From: Holophaga sp.
GTDB lineage: Bacteria > Acidobacteriota > Holophagae > Holophagales > Holophagaceae
Reading direction: 5' to 3'
Length of the DNA stretch: 8,592 nt
Assembly: GCA_030691225.1 (NCBI GenBank)
Contig: JAUYES010000760.1
Location: 1-8,592, forward strand
In this document: positions 5,633 to 8,592 of the stretch, piece by piece
Position numbering within the stretch: position 1 is the stretch's first letter
How the letters are laid out: every line of letters begins with the position of its first letter
Position numbers and translations under genes: made by a program
The notes under the pieces: model-generated
What the model was told of the DNA's origin: nothing
Databases searched by the model: none
What the model saw: only the letters and a program-made list of their open reading frames with translations

Positions 5633-7351
5633 TCAGTGCTGACCTGCGTCGAGAATCATCGGCACCACCATGGGCCTCGTTTCCGTTGTTTTCCGAATGA
5701 TGCGGCGCAGCGTCTGCCGTAAAAGTTCGATGAGCAGATCCCGATTCTTCCGGATTTCCGGCGGAGCCTCTTCAAAGGCCTTGCGCACGGCACCGCGCAG
5801 CAGCTCGCCGTAGGATTCGTCGTCGGAAAGCACCACAAAGCCTCGGGTGAGAATCGCCGGATCTCCAGCCAAATCGCCAGTCTCGGGATCCACCAGGAGC
5901 GTTGCGATCACAATGCCGTCTTCTTGCATGATCAAGCGATCGTGGACCACGCGGGCATCCACTCGGTGCGAAACACCTTGGTCAACAAAGCATTTGCCGA
6001 CAGGTACGCTGCCGACCATGCGGGGTTCGGCCTTTCCTAGGAACTGAAGGCACTCCCCGCCTTCCATGAGCAGTACCCGCTCCTTGGGCCATCCCAAGCT
6101 CTCGGCTATCCGCCCATGGGCTTGAAGGTTTCGGTAATTGCCATGGATCGGCACCATGGTTCGGGGACGCAGGAGCCGGATAAATTCAGCGGCTTCCTCC
6201 CGCTGACCGTGACCCGAAGCATGGATCGGTCCCAATTCATCGGAAGAGGTTTCCACCCCTTGTCGCGCAGCCACATCCTGCATTCTGGAAATGGCCACTT
6301 CGTTGCCGGGAATGGACCTAGAACTCAACACCAGCCGATCCCCGGGCGCAAACTTCAGCCCCTTGACTTCGCGTCGAAGCAGCCGGGCCATGGCACTCAT
6401 TTCCTCGCCCTGACTACCCGTGCAGAGCACCAGAATTTTCTTCGGATTAAAAAGAGGAGCCTCATTGGGCTGAATAAAAATATCGTCTGGAAGCCTTAGG
6501 TGTTTCAATTCGCGAGCCACACCAACATTGCGATCCAGGCTGCGCCCAAGGATCACCACCTTACGACCTTCTTCATACGCCAAGTTGAGCAAGGTCTGAA
6601 TGCGATGGATGTTGGAACTGAACATTGCGATGAACAGCTTGCCCTTGGTCTGTCGGAAGGCCTGCCGAAGCCCTTCACGGCACGTTTCCTCCGAGGGCGA
6701 ATGACCGGCCTTCATCACATTGGTGGAATCGGAGAGCAGGGCCGCGACGCCAGCATCCCCCAAGGCCCGAAGGCGTTTCACACCGGTAAGACGCCCATCC
6801 GTGGGCGTTTCATCCAGTTTGAAATCCCCGCTGTGAACGATCACCCCCTGAGGAGTATGCAGCGCGATCGCACAAGCATCGGGAATGCTATGGGTAACGG
6901 GAATCCACTCGGCCTCGATCTCGCCGCACCCAATCTTGATGCGGTCAAAATCGCTGACCCGGCGAAGCAGTTTGCGGTCCAACTCGAATTCCCGCATCTT
7001 GCTTTCCAACAACCCCAGGGTAAATGCCGTGCCATACACCGGAACCGGCCAGCGCTCCAAGAAATAGGGCAGTGCACCCAAGTGATCCTCGTGTCCGTGG
7101 GTCAGGAGGACCGCATCGATTTGATCGGCAAAAGGCTCCAAATACGCAAAATCCGGCACGATGCTATCGATCCCAGGCTCATCATCCGAGGGGAACAACT
7201 GCCCGCAATCCACGAGAAACAGGCTCTTGGCAGTGTGCACCACCATCGCGTTCATGCCGAATTCTCCCAACCCACCTATAGGGATCAGCCGCAATTCATC
7301 CGCGATGGGAGGGGACTGCCAGGATTCAAAAAGAGTCTGAGGTGCTTGCAT
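5633..7351 (-). CDS. rnj: Ribonuclease J
   Basis: RNase J is a metallo-beta-lactamase/beta-CASP ribonuclease with 5'-to-3' exonuclease and endonuclease activity, acting in mRNA turnover and rRNA maturation. At 572 residues it is close to family length. THGHEDH (84-90) is the zinc-binding HxHxDH motif; VTHSIPD (about 153-159) and HSGDFK (about 173-178) supply further metal ligands. SDSTN (about 207-211), GSQGE (312-316) and SRSIPGNE mark the beta-CASP domain. SGHG (379-382) and PIHGNYR (401-407) complete the catalytic fold. The C-terminal domain ends in a family-typical RRIIRKTTETRPMVVPMI. A TTG nine bases upstream is in frame, but ATG 7351 has a weak GGA at better spacing. It follows rsmA by 24 bases and is probably co-transcribed. 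A long antisense open frame covers it but is not a gene. Confidence 0.94.
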   Translation of the reverse strand: MQAPQTLFESWQSPPIADELRLIPIGGLGEFGMNAMVVHTAKSLFLVDCGQLFPSDDEPGIDSIVPDFAYLEPFADQIDAVLLTHGHEDHLGALPYFLERWPVPVYGTAFTLGLLESKMREFELDRKLLRRVSDFDRIKIGCGEIEAEWIPVTHSIPDACAIALHTPQGVIVHSGDFKLDETPTDGRLTGVKRLRALGDAGVAALLSDSTNVMKAGHSPSEETCREGLRQAFRQTKGKLFIAMFSSNIHRIQTLLNLAYEEGRKVVILGRSLDRNVGVARELKHLRLPDDIFIQPNEAPLFNPKKILVLCTGSQGEEMSAMARLLRREVKGLKFAPGDRLVLSSRSIPGNEVAISRMQDVAARQGVETSSDELGPIHASGHGQREEAAEFIRLLRPRTMVPIHGNYRNLQAHGRIAESLGWPKERVLLMEGGECLQFLGKAEPRMVGSVPVGKCFVDQGVSHRVDARVVHDRLIMQEDGIVIATLLVDPETGDLAGDPAILTRGFVVLSDDESYGELLRGAVRKAFEEAPPEIRKNRDLLIELLRQTLRRIIRKTTETRPMVVPMILDAGQH

Positions 7352-7375
7352 GGGATCCAATGCTAGAAAATTTGA

Positions 7376-8173
7376 TTATCCCACCGATTTCCTCAGTCGC
7401 CCCAGCAGTTCCATCCAGGCCTCCACAGGCACGGCCTCTGCGCGAACCTGACCAGGCAGATTGAGGGACTCCAGAATCTCTGCCGTTCTCTCGCCGTCAA
7501 CGAGCCCTTGCCAGTTATTGGACAGAGTCTTGCGCCGATGGGCGAAACTGCGATGCAGAAGGATTAGAAGCTCTCTTCGCGTTTCAAAGGAAGGAGCATC
7601 GGGTCTCGGATCGAAGCGCAACACCACGGAGTCGACCTTGGGAGAGGGGCGAAAAGCGCCAGGACCAAGCTTCATCAGCCTCGTCACCCGGCAACAAAGC
7701 TGTGCCAACACCGATAAGGGCCCAAACTCCTTGGTGCCAGGTTTGCCCAGAATCTTCTGCCCAACCTCCAGCTGGAACATCAGCACCATACGCTCCCAGG
7801 GAATGGGTTCCAGCAGAAACCGCGTCAGGATCGGCGTCGCCGCGTTGTAAGGCAGGTTTCCCACCACAGACCACGGGCCACCTTCGGGCAGCGCCACCTG
7901 GACGGCATCACCGTGGAATAAATGGAAATGACCGCAGGTCCGAAATCGGTCGGCAAGAAAGGCGATAGCCTCCGGATCGAGATCCACCGCCCACAGTGGA
8001 CGCCCGTCGCCGAGTAGTCCTTCCGTGAGCGTTCCAGGCCCCGGGCCGATTTCTAATAGGGCCGGCGCAGGGCTGGCCAAGCTCTGCTGCAAAATGGCGC
8101 TGATCGCACTCTGCTGGACCAAGAAATTTTGGCCGAAGTTTTTTTTGGGAGTTAATACTTTTTCCAAATTCAT
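7376..8173 (-). CDS. rsmA: 16S rRNA (adenine1518/1519-N6)-dimethyltransferase
   Basis: RsmA (KsgA) dimethylates two adjacent adenines in the 3'-terminal helix of 16S rRNA using S-adenosylmethionine, a late check in small-subunit assembly; its loss gives kasugamycin resistance. From ATG 8173 it has 265 residues, the normal size. KKNFGQNFL (10-18) is the characteristic N-terminal motif. LEIGPGPGTLT (40-50) is the SAM-binding motif I, and VVGNLPYN (103-110) contains the catalytic NLPY. FQLEVGQKILGKPG followed by FGPLSV (from about 133 to 155) is also conserved. The C-terminal helical domain carries HRSFAHRRKTL-type residues. The frame extends 23 codons further upstream, but those codons run through the terminator, and the family begins near this ATG, which has AAGGCGG about 6-9 bases before it. 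rnj follows 24 bases later. Confidence 0.94.
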   Translation of the reverse strand: MNLEKVLTPKKNFGQNFLVQQSAISAILQQSLASPAPALLEIGPGPGTLTEGLLGDGRPLWAVDLDPEAIAFLADRFRTCGHFHLFHGDAVQVALPEGGPWSVVGNLPYNAATPILTRFLLEPIPWERMVLMFQLEVGQKILGKPGTKEFGPLSVLAQLCCRVTRLMKLGPGAFRPSPKVDSVVLRFDPRPDAPSFETRRELLILLHRSFAHRRKTLSNNWQGLVDGERTAEILESLNLPGQVRAEAVPVEAWMELLGRLRKSVG

Positions 8174-8191
8174 ACCAAGCCGCCTTAGCAC

Positions 8192-8218
8192 AAGAAAAGG
8201 GGCCCTTTTGAGGGCCCC
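8192..8218 (-). terminator. Intrinsic terminator downstream of the partial right-edge gene
   Basis: On the minus strand GGGGCCC, loop TCAAAA, then GGGCCCC form a perfect 7-bp all-GC stem followed by TTTTCTTG. It lies 24 bases past the TAA of the right-edge gene and should stop its transcript. Its T-run ends 18 bases before the rsmA ATG. On the plus strand the stem is preceded by A's and not followed by T's, so it acts on the minus strand only. Confidence 0.85.
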
Positions 8219-8242
8219 AAATTGCCAAAATCCACCGCACAA

Positions 8243-8592
8243 TTACCGGATAATCCTCCAGGTCTTCGTCCGGAATCCGAAATTCTGGACCTTACCCTTA
8301 ATAACTTCGGTTTCGGCACCGGCTGTTGCGATGGAGCCAGCTTGCCCAGTAGCGGTCTTCCCCTGGCCACTGACCAGGATCCCCACACTGCCAAGCCCCG
8401 TGAGAGGTCCCGGAATATTAGCGAAGGACACAGCCCGCCCACTGCAGGTCGCCAAACTACTGTCGAATTTGGTTAGATCGGCAGCCGTAGTCCCGCTATT
8501 AAAAACAGGGGCCATTATGTTGCACATGCGATAGATATCCGTTTGCCCCGTCCCTGAGCAGGCCGCCTGTTCGGCGGGGATTAGCGGGTCTG
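8243..8592 (-). CDS. C-terminal part of an unrecognised, probably exported protein
   Basis: The frame is open from the right edge to a TAA at 8243-8245, giving 115 residues; the true start is outside the window, and the internal ATG at 8527 is not needed as a start. The sequence is rich in Gly, Ala, Ser and Thr with three cysteines (residues 11, 24 and 49 of the fragment) and a segment SVGILVSGQGKTATGQAG that reads like a beta-strand and turn. It ends in a basic FRTKTWRIIR. Composition and the cysteines suggest an extracytoplasmic protein, perhaps a pilin-like or pilus-assembly component such as PilX, but I do not recognise the family. The intrinsic terminator directly downstream on the same strand supports this being a real gene end. 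Confidence 0.65.
   Translation of the reverse strand, partial: DPLIPAEQAACSGTGQTDIYRMCNIMAPVFNSGTTAADLTKFDSSLATCSGRAVSFANIPGPLTGLGSVGILVSGQGKTATGQAGSIATAGAETEVIKGKVQNFGFRTKTWRIIR

Noticed and set aside
6500..7366. A 288-codon plus-strand open frame opposite RNase J
   Set aside because: It lies entirely opposite a gene with every RNase J motif, has no recognisable domain, and is a by-product of codon use in GC-rich DNA.
8174..8242. Upstream extension of rsmA to codon 8242
   Set aside because: The added codons run through the intrinsic terminator and precede the usual family start; ATG 8173 has its own ribosome binding site.
8025..8534. Plus-strand open frame of 169 codons across the rsmA start and right-edge gene
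   Set aside because: Antisense to rsmA motifs and to the terminator; no domain features.
1..8592. Mobile elements, CRISPR arrays, toxin-antitoxin or phage-defence genes
   Set aside because: No direct-repeat arrays, transposase motifs, terminal repeats or defence-type domains were seen; every long stretch is explained by the genes listed.

Overview
The window is compact and gene-dense, with ordinary chromosomal gene content from a Gram-negative bacterium. An LptE-like outer-membrane lipoprotein shows the two-membrane envelope. RNase J, a two-subunit oxygen-sensitive class I fumarase and an uncharacterised paired-repeat protein argue against an enteric gammaproteobacterium. An acidobacterial (Holophagae-like) or deltaproteobacterial-type genome would fit, but that placement is an inference from gene content only. 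I see no tRNA or rRNA genes, CRISPR arrays, insertion sequences, phage genes or integration sites.

Layout, left to right. Positions 1-3377 hold one minus-strand run, in transcription order: hypoxanthine phosphoribosyltransferase (hpt), lptE, holA (DNA polymerase III delta), then the alpha and beta subunits of class I fumarase; beta runs off the left edge. hpt/lptE and lptE/holA each share one base at the stop/start junction, so the first three genes form a translationally coupled operon. The fumarase pair follows after a 48-base gap that carries its own ribosome binding site and a small hairpin. From about 3479 the plus strand carries an ECF sigma factor, a membrane anti-sigma factor (4-base overlap) and a small secreted helical protein of the Spy/CpxP/CnrX type. 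This looks like a self-contained envelope-stress or metal-sensing module, and it is divergent from hpt.

That module ends tail-to-tail, with a 14-base overlap, against a minus-strand gene for a 132-residue protein built of two ungapped copies of one domain (resembling DUF6982). This gene has a recognisable promoter with a perfect inverted repeat directly after its -10 box. Positions 5633-8173 hold rsmA (16S rRNA dimethyltransferase) followed by RNase J on the minus strand, a pair that plausibly acts together on ribosomal RNA. A strong intrinsic terminator lies only a few bases upstream of the rsmA ribosome binding site. It ends the transcript of a partial minus-strand gene that enters from the right edge and encodes an unrecognised, probably exported protein.

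For the hunt, the best leads are the sigma/anti-sigma/Spy-like triad, the internal duplication and promoter-operator of the 132-residue protein, the terminator pressed against rsmA, and the rsmA-rnj pairing with a possible start-codon-masking stem. None of these is proof of a new system; most of the window is housekeeping.
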